Origin: Streptosporangiaceae bacterium
GTDB lineage: Bacteria; Actinomycetota; Actinomycetes; Streptosporangiales; Streptosporangiaceae
Length of the DNA stretch: 64,000 nt
Reading direction: 5' to 3'
Assembly (NCBI GenBank): GCA_019245115.1
Contig: JAFARZ010000011.1
Location: forward strand, 20,023 to 84,022
Positions 7,671 to 17,337 of the stretch are shown piece after piece. Every line of letters begins with the position of its first letter. Within the stretch, counting starts at the first letter, position 1. The notes below the pieces were generated by a model. It made no database searches, was not told the origin of the DNA, and saw only the letters and a list, made by a program, of their open reading frames with translations. Made by a program: the position numbers and the translations under genes.

Positions 7671-9116
7671 CCGCCGCAGCCACGACGAGCCCGCCGTGCC
7701 GGGCGAGAACGCCAGCACCGCCGCGAGACAGGCGAAGGGCACCGCCGGCAGCACGTACCGGTAGTCGAACTCCGCGGTCGCCGCGGGGATGACGATCATC
7801 GCCACCGAGATGCCCCAGGGCAGCAGCGCCTCGCCGCCCACCCGCCGCCAGGCGAGCACCATGCCGCCCAGCCCGATGAGCAGGATCAGGCCGTAGAACG
7901 TGCCCGGCAGGTACACGTGCCGCTCGTACAGCCGCATCACCCCCGCGAACGGCTCGGCCACCTGGGTGTACGGATTGCCCTGGATGTAGGCGGCCGCGTA
8001 GGAACCGTACTTGCCCAGGTGCGCCTTGTTGTACGCGGCGATCGGCAGCGGGTGCTTGAGGAACAGGTACTCGTCGTAGGTCGGCGCGTTCGGGAAGACG
8101 TGCCGGGTGAAGCCGAACGCCATCCAGGTGTCGTGCCAGACCGTGTTCACGTAGTCCAGCGGCTGTGCCTCGATGGCCCGGATCGCGAAGTCCTTGGCCA
8201 GCGTGTTGGGCAGGGGAGAGAACTTCGATGGCGGGAACCGGTTCAGCGGTGACTGCGGGGTCCAGATGTAAGCCTGCGCGATGGGCCGCTTGGACGGTGG
8301 CACGGTGGTGCACAAGGAGAGTTCGGACACCGGCACGTGCATCTTCGAGCACTCGGCGAATGTCATGACCCGGGAGTACAGGAACACGCCGGTGCTGTCA
8401 GTCATCGCGAACTGCCCGTGCTCGATGTCGAACAGTCCGGCATAGCCGAGCACCGGCGCGACGCACAGCACGATCAGCACCGCCACGCGCCGCCAGCTGA
8501 CCCTGCGGATGATCATGTACACAGCGAAGATGGCCAGCAGCGGCAGCCCGACCGAGCGCAGCACCGCACCGATGCCCAGCAGCAGCCCGATGAGCGCGGA
8601 GGTGCGCAGGGACGGCCCGGTACGGCTCCACAGCAGCATCGTGACGGCCAGCGTCAGCACGAACAGGAACGGGACGTCGGACAGGATCAGGTGCTCGAGC
8701 TCGATCTCGAACCCGTCGTACAGGACGGGCACGGTCGCCAGGGTGGCTGCCCAGGCGGGGGCGCCGAACCGGTGCCGGGCCAGCGCGTAGACCATGACAC
8801 CGACCGCGAGGCCCATAAGATGTTGCAGAATCGTTATCAGCAGGTAGCTGTGAAACGGCTGGACGATCTTGAGGGCGATGGAGTAGCCGGACGGTCTGGT
8901 GGGGTCAAGGCTGAACTTGACCGTGTTCTGCACGTAGTCGAACGAGTCGTTGAACCAGACCTGCCATCGGTACCCGAGTTCCGCGTCGGCTCGCAGCAGC
9001 ACGGCGGGGATCATGACGATGACGAACAGCCGGTGGCCGTTCCAGATGCGGGTCAGGAGTGACCCGATCGACCCGATCCATGAGGTCGATTGCGCGCGAG
9101 GCGTGGCCGCAGGCAT
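7524..9116 (-). CDS. Multi-pass membrane protein, ArnT/GT-C-like
   Basis: Membrane protein of 530 residues with ten or more hydrophobic helices. The first loop has WFNDSFDYV, and YDGFEIELEHLILSDVPFLF is a further acidic loop, both resembling GT-C transferases of the phospholipid carrier:glycosyltransferase type. Function beyond that is not recognised. ATG 9116 is preferred because GAGGG lies just upstream; a TTG at 9125 is the alternative. The last ~35 residues are a Gly/Ser/Val repeat lying entirely in the tail-to-tail overlap with rsmI. It is divergent from the GT2 gene at 9215, a likely supplier of its lipid-linked donor (inference). Confidence 0.72.
   Translation of the reverse strand: MPAATPRAQSTSWIGSIGSLLTRIWNGHRLFVIVMIPAVLLRADAELGYRWQVWFNDSFDYVQNTVKFSLDPTRPSGYSIALKIVQPFHSYLLITILQHLMGLAVGVMVYALARHRFGAPAWAATLATVPVLYDGFEIELEHLILSDVPFLFVLTLAVTMLLWSRTGPSLRTSALIGLLLGIGAVLRSVGLPLLAIFAVYMIIRRVSWRRVAVLIVLCVAPVLGYAGLFDIEHGQFAMTDSTGVFLYSRVMTFAECSKMHVPVSELSLCTTVPPSKRPIAQAYIWTPQSPLNRFPPSKFSPLPNTLAKDFAIRAIEAQPLDYVNTVWHDTWMAFGFTRHVFPNAPTYDEYLFLKHPLPIAAYNKAHLGKYGSYAAAYIQGNPYTQVAEPFAGVMRLYERHVYLPGTFYGLILLIGLGGMVLAWRRVGGEALLPWGISVAMIVIPAATAEFDYRYVLPAVPFACLAAVLAFSPGTAGSSWLRRLSGRHRVVPAAGPGSGSVSGSGSVSGSVSGSDPAGSGDDKRDLASDNA
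7579..7632. repeat. Hexamer-based tandem repeat coding on both strands
   Basis: Imperfect repeats of GAGCCGGAGACC and GAGCCC. The plus strand codes the Arg/Asp tail of RsmI, the minus strand the Gly/Ser tail of the membrane glycosyltransferase. Confidence 0.85.
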
Positions 9117-9214
9117 TACCCTCAAGAGCCGTACCCTCCGGGTTATAGGACCAGCCAGCAGGATATCGAAGCTCCCCGCCTGTCACGGGCAGGATGCGGG
9201 GCAAAGGAGACGAC

Positions 9215-10402
9215 GTGGAGCTGACCGTGGTTATGCCCTGCCTCAATGAGGCAGAGACGGTGGCGACGTGCGTCCGCAAGGCTATGGGATTTCTCGCCGA
9301 AAGCGGTATCAGCGGAGAGGTCCTGATCGCCGACAACGGCAGTACTGACGGCAGCCAGCAACTAGCCGAGGCGGAGGGCGCACGCGTCGTCGACGTCACG
9401 GAAAAGGGTTACGGCAACGCCCTCATGGGCGGCATTGTCGCGGCTCACGGCAAGTACATCATCATGGGCGACGCCGACGACAGTTACGACTTCACGAACC
9501 TGATGCCATTCGTCGAGGAACTGCGTAAGGGCGCCGACCTGGTGATGGGCAACCGGTTCAAGGGCGGCATCGCCCCTGGCGCCATGCCGCCGCTGCACAG
9601 ATATCTCGGCAACCCGGTGCTCAGCTTTGTCGGCCGCCTGTTCTTCCGCAGCGACATCGGGGACTTCCACTGCGGCCTGCGGGGGTTCAGCCGGGACAGC
9701 CTGATGTCGCTCGGCCTTCAGGCCACCGGTATGGAGTTCGCCAGCGAGATGGTGGTGAAGGCCACCCTGGCCGGCCAGCACATCACCGAGGTGCCCACCA
9801 CACTGTCCAAGGACGGGCGGTCTCGCCCGCCGCACCTGCACACCTGGCGGGACGGCTGGCGTCACCTGCGGTTCCTGCTGCTGTTCAGCCCGCGCTGGCT
9901 GTTCTTCCTGCCCGGCTTGTTCCTGCTCACCGTCGGCCTGGTGATCGGGGCGATCGTGGTCCCGCATCCGTTCAGCATCGGTTCGGTCACGTTCGACGTC
10001 GACACCCTCGTCGCGGCGAGCGCCATGGTGGTGATCGGGTTCCAGGCCGTCCTGTTCTGGCTGTTCACCCAGGTCTATGCGGGTGCGGAGGGCTTCTTGC
10101 CGGAGGAGCCGAAGGTGCAGCGGATTCTCGGCAAGCTCTCCCTGGAACGCGGGCTGGTGACCGGCGGGATCCTGGGGCTCGCGGGCCTGGCGGGCCTCAT
10201 CTTCTCGATCCTGGACTGGCGCGGCCAGGGCTTCCACGGCCTGAACTACGAGCACTCGCTGCGGCTGATGATCCCCTCGGTGACCGCGCTGATCGTGAGC
10301 TGGCAGCTGATTCTCGGCACGTTCTTCCTGTCGATACTCGGCATCCGGCACACACGTCACCCCGCGATAGGCGCACCACAGACGTTCGCGGAAAGGAACT
10401 AG
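9215..10402 (+). CDS. GT2 polyprenyl-phosphate glycosyltransferase (DPM1/DPG-like)
   Basis: Family 2 glycosyltransferase of 395 residues that transfers a hexose from a nucleotide sugar to polyprenyl phosphate at the inner face of the membrane. Visible motifs: [21 protein letters not shown], the DXD site in [18 protein letters not shown] and HCGLRGF; four hydrophobic helices follow from about residue 230. The GTG at 9215 has AAAGGAG 5 nt away and begins directly with [11 protein letters not shown]; the upstream ATG at 9194 lacks such a site. It probably feeds the external GT-C transferases encoded next to it. Confidence 0.88.
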   Translation: MELTVVMPCLNEAETVATCVRKAMGFLAESGISGEVLIADNGSTDGSQQLAEAEGARVVDVTEKGYGNALMGGIVAAHGKYIIMGDADDSYDFTNLMPFVEELRKGADLVMGNRFKGGIAPGAMPPLHRYLGNPVLSFVGRLFFRSDIGDFHCGLRGFSRDSLMSLGLQATGMEFASEMVVKATLAGQHITEVPTTLSKDGRSRPPHLHTWRDGWRHLRFLLLFSPRWLFFLPGLFLLTVGLVIGAIVVPHPFSIGSVTFDVDTLVAASAMVVIGFQAVLFWLFTQVYAGAEGFLPEEPKVQRILGKLSLERGLVTGGILGLAGLAGLIFSILDWRGQGFHGLNYEHSLRLMIPSVTALIVSWQLILGTFFLSILGIRHTRHPAIGAPQTFAERN

Positions 10403-10413
10403 GGTTTAGATCT

Positions 10414-12201
10414 ATGCGCAATATCCTGGCTGCTCCGGCCTGGCCCTATGCCAACGGGCCCCGGCACATCGGACATGTATCGGGCTTCGGCCTGCCGTGT
10501 GACATGTTCAGCCGGTACCAGCGGATGGCGGGCAACCGGGTGCTGATGGTCAGCGGCACGGACGAGCACGGCACGCCGATCCAGGTGCAGGCGGACGCTG
10601 AGGGCGTGACCGCACGGGAACTGGCCGACCGCTACAACCGGGTGATCGCCGAGGACCTGACCAGCCTAGGCATGACATATGACCTGTTCACCCGGACGAC
10701 AACCCGCAACCATTACGCCGTTGTCCAGGAAATGTTCACCACCCTGCTGAAGAACGGTTACATATTCCCGAAGACCACGCTGGGCGCCATTTCCCCGTCC
10801 ACCGGCCGGACGCTGCCCGATCGCTACATCGAGGGCACGTGCCCGATCTGCGGCTACGACGGCGCGCGCGGCGACCAGTGCGACAACTGCGGCAACCAGC
10901 TCGACCCGGCCGACCTCATCAATCCGCGGTCGCGGATCAACGGCGAGACCCCGGTGTTCGTGGAGGCCGAGCATTACTTCCTCGACCTGCCGGCGTTCGC
11001 GCAGATCCTCGGCGAGTGGCTGCAGTCGAAGGCGGGCAGCTGGCGGCCGAACGTGCTGAAGTTCTCGCTGAACCTGCTCGACGACCTCCAGCCGCGGGCC
11101 ATCACCAGGGACCTTGACTGGGGAGTGCCAGTGCCGCTGGACGGCTGGCGGGACCGCCCGGACAAGCGGATCTACGTCTGGTTCGACGCGGTGATCGGCT
11201 ACCTGTCCGCGTCGGTTGAATGGGCACGGCGAAGCGGCGACCCGGACGCATGGCGCGCCTGGTGGAACGCCCCGGACGCCGAGGCCTACTACTTCATGGG
11301 CAAGGACAACATCGTCTTCCACGCCGAGATCTGGCCCGCCATGCTGCTCGGCTACGACGGCCAGGGTTCGAAGGGCGGCTCGCCCGGACCGCTCGGCACG
11401 CTCAACCTGCCCACCGAGGTGGTGTCGAGCGAGTACCTGACCATGGAGGGCAAGAAGTTCTCTTCGTCCCGGTCCGTGGTCATCTACGTCCGCGACTTCC
11501 TGTCCCGCTACGACGTCGACGCGTTGCGGTACTACGTGGCGATCGCCGGGCCGGAGAACCAGGACACCGACTTCACCTGGAGCGAGTTCGTCCGCCGCAA
11601 CAACGACGAGCTGGTCGCCACCTGGGGCAACCTGGTCAACCGGGCGGTGTCGTTCGCCGCCCGCAACATCGGATCGATCCCCTCGGCGGGGTCGTTGACC
11701 GGATTCGATCAGTCGATGCTGGAGCGATCCCGGGCCGCCTTCGCCGCCGTCGGGGGGCATCTGGAGTCGTCCCGGTTCAAGTTCGCGATCTCCGAGGCGA
11801 TGCGCACGGTGGCCGAGGCCAACAAGTACTTCTCCGAGCAGGCGCCGTGGAAGCTGCGCGAGTCAGACCCGGAGCGGATGGCGACCGTGCTGCACGTGGC
11901 GCTGCAACTGGTGGACGACGCGAAGACGCTGCTCACGCCGTTCCTGCCACGGTCGTCCGAGCAGGTTTATGAGATGCTCGGCGGGGCCGGTGTCTGGTCC
12001 GGCATGCCGCACATCGAGGAGGTCGACGAGGAGGGCGCCCCATCGTATCCGGTGATCACCGGGTCCTACCAGGGCGCGGCGCGCTGGGAGTCGTCGCCGA
12101 TCCGTCCCGGTACCCCGCTGGCCGTCCCCAAGCCGCTGTTCACCAAGCTGGGGCCTGAGGTGGTTGATTCCGAACTCGCCCGCCTCGGTCAAACCTCTTA
12201 G
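10414..12201 (+). CDS. metG: Methionine--tRNA ligase
   Basis: Class Ia synthetase of 595 residues that charges tRNA-Met. The HIGH motif is PRHIGH near residue 18; the zinc-binding knuckle is [17 protein letters not shown]; the KMSKS equivalent is GKKFSSSRS, with the first K and the SSS pattern seen in actinobacterial enzymes. An anticodon-binding helical domain follows, and there is no C-terminal EMAP domain. It starts 11 nt after the GT2 stop, with AAAGGAACTAGG as ribosome binding region. metG-tatD-rsmA-ispE is a common actinobacterial order. Confidence 0.97.
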   Translation: MRNILAAPAWPYANGPRHIGHVSGFGLPCDMFSRYQRMAGNRVLMVSGTDEHGTPIQVQADAEGVTARELADRYNRVIAEDLTSLGMTYDLFTRTTTRNHYAVVQEMFTTLLKNGYIFPKTTLGAISPSTGRTLPDRYIEGTCPICGYDGARGDQCDNCGNQLDPADLINPRSRINGETPVFVEAEHYFLDLPAFAQILGEWLQSKAGSWRPNVLKFSLNLLDDLQPRAITRDLDWGVPVPLDGWRDRPDKRIYVWFDAVIGYLSASVEWARRSGDPDAWRAWWNAPDAEAYYFMGKDNIVFHAEIWPAMLLGYDGQGSKGGSPGPLGTLNLPTEVVSSEYLTMEGKKFSSSRSVVIYVRDFLSRYDVDALRYYVAIAGPENQDTDFTWSEFVRRNNDELVATWGNLVNRAVSFAARNIGSIPSAGSLTGFDQSMLERSRAAFAAVGGHLESSRFKFAISEAMRTVAEANKYFSEQAPWKLRESDPERMATVLHVALQLVDDAKTLLTPFLPRSSEQVYEMLGGAGVWSGMPHIEEVDEEGAPSYPVITGSYQGAARWESSPIRPGTPLAVPKPLFTKLGPEVVDSELARLGQTS

Positions 12202-12216
12202 ACAGCACGAACGGCT

Positions 12217-13059
12217 GTGGTGACACCTCCGCTACCTCCTCCTCCGCTGCCTCGGCCGGCCCTCGACGCGCACACCCACCTGGACATGCTGGCCTCGGGG
12301 GGCGCGGGGGGTCGTCCCCCCGCGAACCAGCAGAGTCCGGTGGCCGATGTGCTCGCCGCCGCTGCTTGCGCCGGGATCGCGCGGGTGGTGACGGTCGGCG
12401 TGGACGTGGCGTCGTCCCGGTGGGCCGCGCAGTGCGCGGCGGACTATCCGGATGTCTACGCGGCCGTCGCGATCCACCCCAGCGACGTGCCCTCCCCGTC
12501 CGGGGCCGCCATATCGGTCGAGGCCATCCGGGAGCTCGCGGTTTTGCCGGAGGTCGTCGCGGTGGGGGAGACGGGCCTCGACTACTACTGGGACGCCAGG
12601 CCGCGCGAGGACCAGCAGTGGTGGTTCCGGCAGCACATCGCGATCGCCAAGGACACCGGCAAGGCGCTGATGATCCACGACCGGGACGCGCACGAGGACG
12701 TGCTTCGTATCCTGGCCGCCGACGGCGCTCCCGAGCGGGTCGTGTTCCACTGCTTCTCCGGCGACGGCCGGCTGGCGAAGCAGTGCGCCGACGCGGGGTA
12801 CGTGATGTCGTTCGCCGGGACGGTGACGTTCAAGAATGCCGGTGCGTTGCGGGAAGCTGCTTCGGTGGCGCCCGCTGATCTCGTTCTCGTCGAGACCGAC
12901 GCGCCGTACCTGACCCCGATGCCGAACCGCGGCAAGCCGAACTCCCCCGCGATGGCGGCCTACACGGCCCGTTTCCTGGCCGACCTGAAAGGCATCGACC
13001 TGGGATCGTTCTGCGACACGCTGCGTGCCACCGCCCAGCGGGTCTTCGGATGGGACTGA
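12217..13059 (+). CDS. tatD: TatD-family metal-dependent hydrolase
   Basis: TatD family deoxyribonuclease/amidohydrolase of 280 residues. Metal ligands are visible in [34 protein letters not shown] and [10 protein letters not shown]. Two consecutive GTG codons at 12217/12220 are possible starts; neither has a strong Shine-Dalgarno, and the metG stop is 15 nt away. The segment right after the first metal motif ([15 protein letters not shown]) is an in-frame insertion coded by a perfect G/C-tract hairpin at 12303-12324. The 3' end overlaps rsmA by 10 nt. Confidence 0.93.
   Translation: MVTPPLPPPPLPRPALDAHTHLDMLASGGAGGRPPANQQSPVADVLAAAACAGIARVVTVGVDVASSRWAAQCAADYPDVYAAVAIHPSDVPSPSGAAISVEAIRELAVLPEVVAVGETGLDYYWDARPREDQQWWFRQHIAIAKDTGKALMIHDRDAHEDVLRILAADGAPERVVFHCFSGDGRLAKQCADAGYVMSFAGTVTFKNAGALREAASVAPADLVLVETDAPYLTPMPNRGKPNSPAMAAYTARFLADLKGIDLGSFCDTLRATAQRVFGWD
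12303..12324. repeat. G-tract hairpin inside tatD
   Basis: CGCGGGGGG-TCGT-CCCCCCGCG, a perfect 9-bp stem. The core GGGGGGTCGTCCCCCC is identical to one inside nuoM at 58206-58221. Confidence 0.85.
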
Positions 13060-13889
13060 CTCCGGGCGACGTCCGGGAAATCGCCGGCCGGATCGGTATG
13101 CGGCCCTCCAAGCGGCTCGGGCAGAACTTCGTGGTCGAGCACGGGACCGTGCGGCGGATCGCGACTCTCGCCGCGCTGGTCGCGGATGATGTCGTCCTCG
13201 AGGTGGGGCCGGGGCTGGGATCGCTGACGCTGGCGCTGCTCGAGGCGGGTGCGTCGCGGCTTGTCGCGGTGGAGGTTGATCCCGTCCTGGCCAGGGAGTT
13301 GCCGCGGACGCTCGCCGCCCGCGCCCCGGAACTGGCCAACCGCGTCACCGTGGTGCCCGCCGACGCGCTGTCGGCCGGGGTGGCAGATGTGGGCCGGCCG
13401 ACCGTGCTGGTGGCCAACTTGCCGTACAACGTGGCGGTCCCGGTGGTGCTGCACCTGCTGGCGGCGTTGCCGTCGCTGTGCCGCGGCCTGGTCATGGTGC
13501 AGGCGGAGGTCGCGGACCGGCTGTGCGCGGCGCCGGGGTCCCGGGTGTATGGCGCGCCGTCGGTGAAGCTCGCCTGGTACGCGACGGCGCGGCTGGCCGG
13601 CGTGGTGCCGCGGACGGTGTTCTGGCCGGTTCCCAACGTGGACTCCAAGCTGGTGGAGTTCACCCGGCATGATCCGCCGGCCGATGTGGACCGTGCCGAC
13701 GTGTTCGCGGTTGTGGACGCGGCGTTCGGGCAGCGGCGCAAGACCTTGCGCGCGGCGCTGGCCGGCTGGGCCGGCTCCGCCGCCGAGGCGGAACGGCTGC
13801 TGCGCGCCGCGGGCATCGATCCTCGTGCCCGTGGCGAGTCCCTGACCGTGGCCGAGTTCGCCCGGCTTGCCAATCAGCGTACGATCTAA
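13050..13889 (+). CDS. rsmA: 16S rRNA dimethyladenosine transferase
   Basis: RsmA/KsgA, 279 residues; dimethylates two adjacent adenosines (1518/1519) near the 3' end of 16S rRNA using SAM. Signatures: the N-terminal [13 protein letters not shown], the SAM-binding [19 protein letters not shown], the acidic VAVEVDP, and the adenine-pocket motif ANLPYNV. A C-terminal helical domain has [12 protein letters not shown]. It overlaps tatD by 10 nt and is followed 5 nt later by ispE, so it is part of one operon. Confidence 0.97.
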   Translation: MGLTPGDVREIAGRIGMRPSKRLGQNFVVEHGTVRRIATLAALVADDVVLEVGPGLGSLTLALLEAGASRLVAVEVDPVLARELPRTLAARAPELANRVTVVPADALSAGVADVGRPTVLVANLPYNVAVPVVLHLLAALPSLCRGLVMVQAEVADRLCAAPGSRVYGAPSVKLAWYATARLAGVVPRTVFWPVPNVDSKLVEFTRHDPPADVDRADVFAVVDAAFGQRRKTLRAALAGWAGSAAEAERLLRAAGIDPRARGESLTVAEFARLANQRTI

Positions 13890-13894
13890 CAATC

Positions 13895-14806
13895 GTGGCT
13901 CCTGTTACCGTGCGGGTTCCCGCCAAGATCAACCTCCAGCTCGCGGTGGGACCGCGGCGTGCCGACGGCTACCACGACCTGGTGACTGTTTTCCATGCCT
14001 TGTCGCTGTTCGACGAGATCAGCGTGGCGCCCGCGGCCGCCGACCGGGTCACCGTGACCGGCGAGGGCGCGACCAGCGTGCCCGCCGACGGCGACAACCT
14101 GGCGCTGCGCGCGGTGGCGGCGCTCCGTGCGGCGGTGGAGGACGCGGAAGCCGGTCCGGTGCACGTCACGATAGCCAAGCGGATCCCGGTGGCGGCCGGC
14201 CTGGCGGGCGGCAGCGCCGACGCGGCCGCGGCCCTGGTGGCCTGCAATGAGCTGTGGGGGACCGGACTCAGCCAGCAGGAGCTGTGCGCGGTGGGCGCCG
14301 AGATCGGCAGCGATGTGGCCTTCGCGGTGCTCGGCGGTACCGCGGTCGGCCGTGGTCGCGGTGAGCGGCTGAGCCCGGCCCTCGTCCCGGCCAACCAGTA
14401 CCACTGGGTGCTCGCGTTCGCCGATGGGCACCTGTCCACGCCGGAGGTGTACGCGGCGCTTGACCGGCTGCGCGCCGACCAGGCGGTTGCCTCACCCGAC
14501 CTCGATGCCGAGCTGATGGGTGCGCTGCGAGCCGGTGACCCGGGCCGGGTCGGCCGGGCGCTCAGCAATGACCTCCAGCCCGCGGCACTGGCCCTGTTCC
14601 CGGCGCTGCGCAAGACGCTGACCGCGGGGCGGGAGTTCGGCGCCCTCGGCGCGCTGGTGTCGGGCTCGGGGCCGACGTGTGCGTTCCTCGCCCGGAGCGC
14701 CCAGCGGGCACTCGACCTGGCGGTCTCGTTGTCCGGCACCGGGGTATGCCGGTCGGTGCTGACCGCGTCCGGGCCGGTGCCTGGCGCGACGATCTCGAGC
14801 CGATGA
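13895..14806 (+). CDS. ispE: 4-diphosphocytidyl-2-C-methyl-D-erythritol kinase
   Basis: GHMP kinase of 303 residues in the non-mevalonate isoprenoid pathway; phosphorylates CDP-methylerythritol at the 2-hydroxyl. N-terminal VPAKINLQLAVG, the phosphate-binding PVAAGLAGGSADAAAALVA and the C-terminal VSGSGPTCAF loop are diagnostic. GTG 13895 is the first start; another GTG at 13907 gives the family-typical short N-terminus. The stop overlaps the ABC-F ATG (ATGA). Its product ultimately feeds the polyprenyl synthase and menaquinone enzymes encoded later in this window. Confidence 0.96.
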   Translation: MAPVTVRVPAKINLQLAVGPRRADGYHDLVTVFHALSLFDEISVAPAAADRVTVTGEGATSVPADGDNLALRAVAALRAAVEDAEAGPVHVTIAKRIPVAAGLAGGSADAAAALVACNELWGTGLSQQELCAVGAEIGSDVAFAVLGGTAVGRGRGERLSPALVPANQYHWVLAFADGHLSTPEVYAALDRLRADQAVASPDLDAELMGALRAGDPGRVGRALSNDLQPAALALFPALRKTLTAGREFGALGALVSGSGPTCAFLARSAQRALDLAVSLSGTGVCRSVLTASGPVPGATISSR

Positions 14807-16563
14807 ACCTGGTCAGCCTGGAACGCGCCGCCAAGGCCTACGCGCATCAGACGCTGCTCGCCGGCGTCTCCCTCGGCGTGTCGGACCGGGACCGGATCGG
14901 AATCGTGGGCCGGAACGGGGCCGGCAAGTCCACGCTGCTCGGGATGCTGGCCGGGGTGACCGAGCCGGACACCGGCCGGGTGGCGCGGGTTTCCGGCCTC
15001 CGGGTCGGCTTCCTGCCGCAAGCCGACCGGCTGACGGGCACGGTCGAGGAGGTCGTGTTCGGGGTGGGCCGGCGGGATGTGCCCTGGGAGTCCGATCCGC
15101 TCGCCCGGACGGTGGCGGGTGATCTGCTGCGCGGGATCCCGCTCGGTGCCGACGCGGCACGGCTGTCCGGCGGCGAGCGACGCCGCGCCGCGCTGGCCGC
15201 GCTGCTGGCGGTGGAGCGTGATCTGCTGCTGCTTGACGAGCCGACCAACCACCTCGACATCGACGCGATCGACTGGCTGGGCAAGCACCTCCGTGATCGC
15301 GGCTGTGCGGTGGTGGTGGTCAGCCACGACCGCTGGCTGCTCGACACCGTGTGCGACCGGACCTGGGAGCTGGACCGCGGTCAGGTGCACTCGGCGCCCG
15401 GCGGCTACTCGGCGTATGTGCTTGCCGAGGCCGAACGCGAGCGCGCGGAGGACGTTGCCGAGCAACGTCGTCGCAACCTGGCCCGCAAGGAGCTGGCCTG
15501 GCTGCGCCGCGGCCCGCAGGCCCGGGGGACCAAGCCCAAGTTCCGCGTCCAGGAGGCGAACGCGCTGATCGCCGCCGAGCCGCCGGCCCGGGATAACGTG
15601 GAGCTGACCAGGATGGCGACCGCCCGCCTGGGCAAGACGGTCCTGGAGCTGGAGGACGTCTCGCTGTCTATCGGCGACCGTTCCCTGTTCTCGCACGTGA
15701 CTTGGCAGCTCGGCCCGGGGGAACGGGTCGGCATCGTCGGCGTCAACGGCAGCGGCAAGACATCCCTGCTCCGCGTCCTCGACGGATCCCTGCCCGTCGA
15801 TGGCACGGTGGTTCGCGGCAAGACGGTGCGGCTTGCCCATCTCTCTCAGGAACTCGCCGAGCTGGATCCGGATCAGCGCGTCCGCGAGGCCGTCGAGGAG
15901 GTGCGGCTGCGTGTCGGGGTCGGTGATCGCGAGATCTCCGCGGCCCAGTTGCTGGAGCGGCTCGGCTTCTCCGCTGAGCGGCAGCGGACCCGGATCAGCG
16001 ACCTGTCCGGCGGCGAGCGCCGTCGTGTGCAGATGTTGCGGCTGCTCATGGATGAACCGAACGTCCTGCTGCTCGACGAACCGACCAACGACCTCGACAT
16101 CGAGACGCTGACGGAGTTCGAGGACCTGCTGGACAGCTGGCCCGGCACGCTCGTGGTGGTCAGCCACGACCGGTACTTCCTGGAACGGGTCACCGACCAC
16201 GTCGTGGCGTTGCTCGGCGACGGCAGGCTCGCCTTCCTCGGCGGTGGCGTGGACGAGTACCTGGAGCGCATCAGTGCAGTCCGCACCGTCCCGGCCGGGA
16301 AACCATCCGCGGCGAGTCCGGGTATCTCGTCGGCCGCCGCCGAGCGCACCGCCCGTAAGGAACTCCAGCGCCTGGAGCGCCAGCTTGACCGGCTGACCGC
16401 ACGGGAAGCGGAGCTGACCGCCGAACTGGCCGCGGCAGCTACCAACGACATTGGGACAGACTACGAGAAGCTGACCGCACTCGGCGCCGACCTGCGCACG
16501 GTCCAGACCGAGAAGGCTGATCTCGAAGAGCGCTGGCTCACCGTGGCCGCCGGCCTGGAGTAA
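14803..16563 (+). CDS. ABC-F ATPase, Uup-like
   Basis: Soluble twin-ATPase of 586 residues without membrane helices. Domain 1: Walker A GRNGAGKST, signature LSGGERRRAALAALL, Walker B LLLLDEPTNHLD. Domain 2: GVNGSGKTS, LSGGERRRVQMLRLL, VLLLDEPTNDLD. The final ~80 residues (from RKELQRLERQLDRLTAREAE) form the coiled coil typical of Uup. ABC-F proteins act on the ribosome or, for Uup, also bind branched DNA; the exact role here is not known. The start overlaps the ispE stop by 4 nt; longer frames upstream are ispE in another frame. Confidence 0.92.
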   Translation: MNLVSLERAAKAYAHQTLLAGVSLGVSDRDRIGIVGRNGAGKSTLLGMLAGVTEPDTGRVARVSGLRVGFLPQADRLTGTVEEVVFGVGRRDVPWESDPLARTVAGDLLRGIPLGADAARLSGGERRRAALAALLAVERDLLLLDEPTNHLDIDAIDWLGKHLRDRGCAVVVVSHDRWLLDTVCDRTWELDRGQVHSAPGGYSAYVLAEAERERAEDVAEQRRRNLARKELAWLRRGPQARGTKPKFRVQEANALIAAEPPARDNVELTRMATARLGKTVLELEDVSLSIGDRSLFSHVTWQLGPGERVGIVGVNGSGKTSLLRVLDGSLPVDGTVVRGKTVRLAHLSQELAELDPDQRVREAVEEVRLRVGVGDREISAAQLLERLGFSAERQRTRISDLSGGERRRVQMLRLLMDEPNVLLLDEPTNDLDIETLTEFEDLLDSWPGTLVVVSHDRYFLERVTDHVVALLGDGRLAFLGGGVDEYLERISAVRTVPAGKPSAASPGISSAAAERTARKELQRLERQLDRLTAREAELTAELAAAATNDIGTDYEKLTALGADLRTVQTEKADLEERWLTVAAGLE

Positions 16564-16669
16564 CGCCCGTAGCGTCCGTCCGTCCGTCCGCCCACCCCAC
16601 TCGCGCCCACCGTCCGCGCGCCCGGTCTCCGCCCGGACCCCGTGGTTGTGACATCCATGGTGTTGGGTG

Positions 16670-16692
16670 CCCTTGAATGTGACATTCAAGGG
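16670..16692. repeat. 23-bp perfect palindrome between convergent genes
   Basis: CCCTTGAATGT-G-ACATTCAAGGG lies between the ends of the ABC-F and MarR genes. It could act as a bidirectional terminator, but there is no T run. The TGTGACAT string inside also occurs at 16648, 24226 and 39806. Confidence 0.7.
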
Positions 16693-16708
16693 GTTGGCGC
16701 CGGGCCGG

Positions 16709-17287
16709 TCAGGCGTCGGTGGCGGCGTCGAAGGGGGCGAGCAGGGTCCGCATCAGATCGGCGAGCCGCACGCGTTCGGCGTCATCGAGGTTGGCCAGCA
16801 ATGCGCGCTCGCTGCGCAGCAGGTCGGCGAGCGCGGCGTCCACCCGGGCCTCGCCCTGTTCGGTGAGCGTTACCAGCACGCCTCGTTTGTCGGACGGATC
16901 GGGCTCGCGGCGGACCAGGCCCGCCGCGGCCAGCCGGTCGATGCGGTTGGTCATGGTGCCCGAGGTCACCAACGTGGCGCGCACCAGCGCTCCGGGCGTG
17001 AGCTGGAACGGTGGCCCCTGCCGGCGCAGGGCGGAAAGAACGTCGAACTCCCAGATCTCGAGCCCGTGGGCCGCGAACGCTCCGCGCCGTGCGATGTCGA
17101 GGTGCCTGGCCAGCCGGGAGATCCGGCTGAGCACCTGCAACGGCTCCACGTCGAGGTCCGGCCGTTGCGCTCGCCAGGCATCGACGAGTTCGTCCACCTC
17201 GTCGCGCGGTGCTGAATTGGCCTGGGCCTCCGGCCGCGGCGCCTCCAGGCGCGCGGCATCCGCACCCGCTGGCGGCGTCGAGCCCAT
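16709..17287 (-). CDS. MarR-family transcriptional regulator
   Basis: Winged-helix regulator of 192 residues. The recognition core reads LTPGALVRATLVTSGTMTNRIDRLAAAGLVRREPDPSDKRGVLVTLT, with the conserved DxR wing motif (DPSDKRG). ATG 17287 is preferred; an upstream TTG at 17311 falls inside the operator. It is divergent from the methyltransferase at 17338, with a perfect palindrome between them, so self-control and control of the neighbour are likely. Residues about 17-26 (RPEAQANSA) come from a 30-bp repeat also found inside the desaturase and S9 peptidase genes. Confidence 0.9.
   Translation of the reverse strand: MGSTPPAGADAARLEAPRPEAQANSAPRDEVDELVDAWRAQRPDLDVEPLQVLSRISRLARHLDIARRGAFAAHGLEIWEFDVLSALRRQGPPFQLTPGALVRATLVTSGTMTNRIDRLAAAGLVRREPDPSDKRGVLVTLTEQGEARVDAALADLLRSERALLANLDDAERVRLADLMRTLLAPFDAATDA
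17209..17238 (-). repeat. 30-bp intragenic repeat, single copy in marR
   Basis: The sequence around GGCCGGAGGCCCAGGCCAAT (minus strand) matches the units in the desaturase (21083-21142) and S9 peptidase (40531-40620). Confidence 0.85.
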
Positions 17288-17300
17288 TGCCACAGAGTAC

Positions 17301-17312
17301 CTTGACGTCAAG
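17301..17312. promoter_or_regulatory. Perfect 12-bp palindrome, probable MarR operator
   Basis: CTTGACGTCAAG sits between the divergent MarR (start 17287) and methyltransferase (start 17338) genes. It contains TTGACG, a good -35 match readable in both directions, so a repressor bound here would block both promoters. Confidence 0.7.
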
Positions 17313-17337
17313 ATGATTGTTCGGTAGAAGGAAAGCG

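Noticed and set aside
16640-16660. Crp/Fnr-like half site TTGTGACATCCATG as an operator
   Set aside because: The second half-site is missing and the location is between convergent gene ends; kept only as part of the TGTGACAT sequence family.
13969-16689. Very long minus-strand open frame (906 codons) opposite ispE and the ABC-F gene
   Set aside because: A typical antisense shadow of GC-rich coding DNA; the plus strand carries two complete, motif-rich proteins there.
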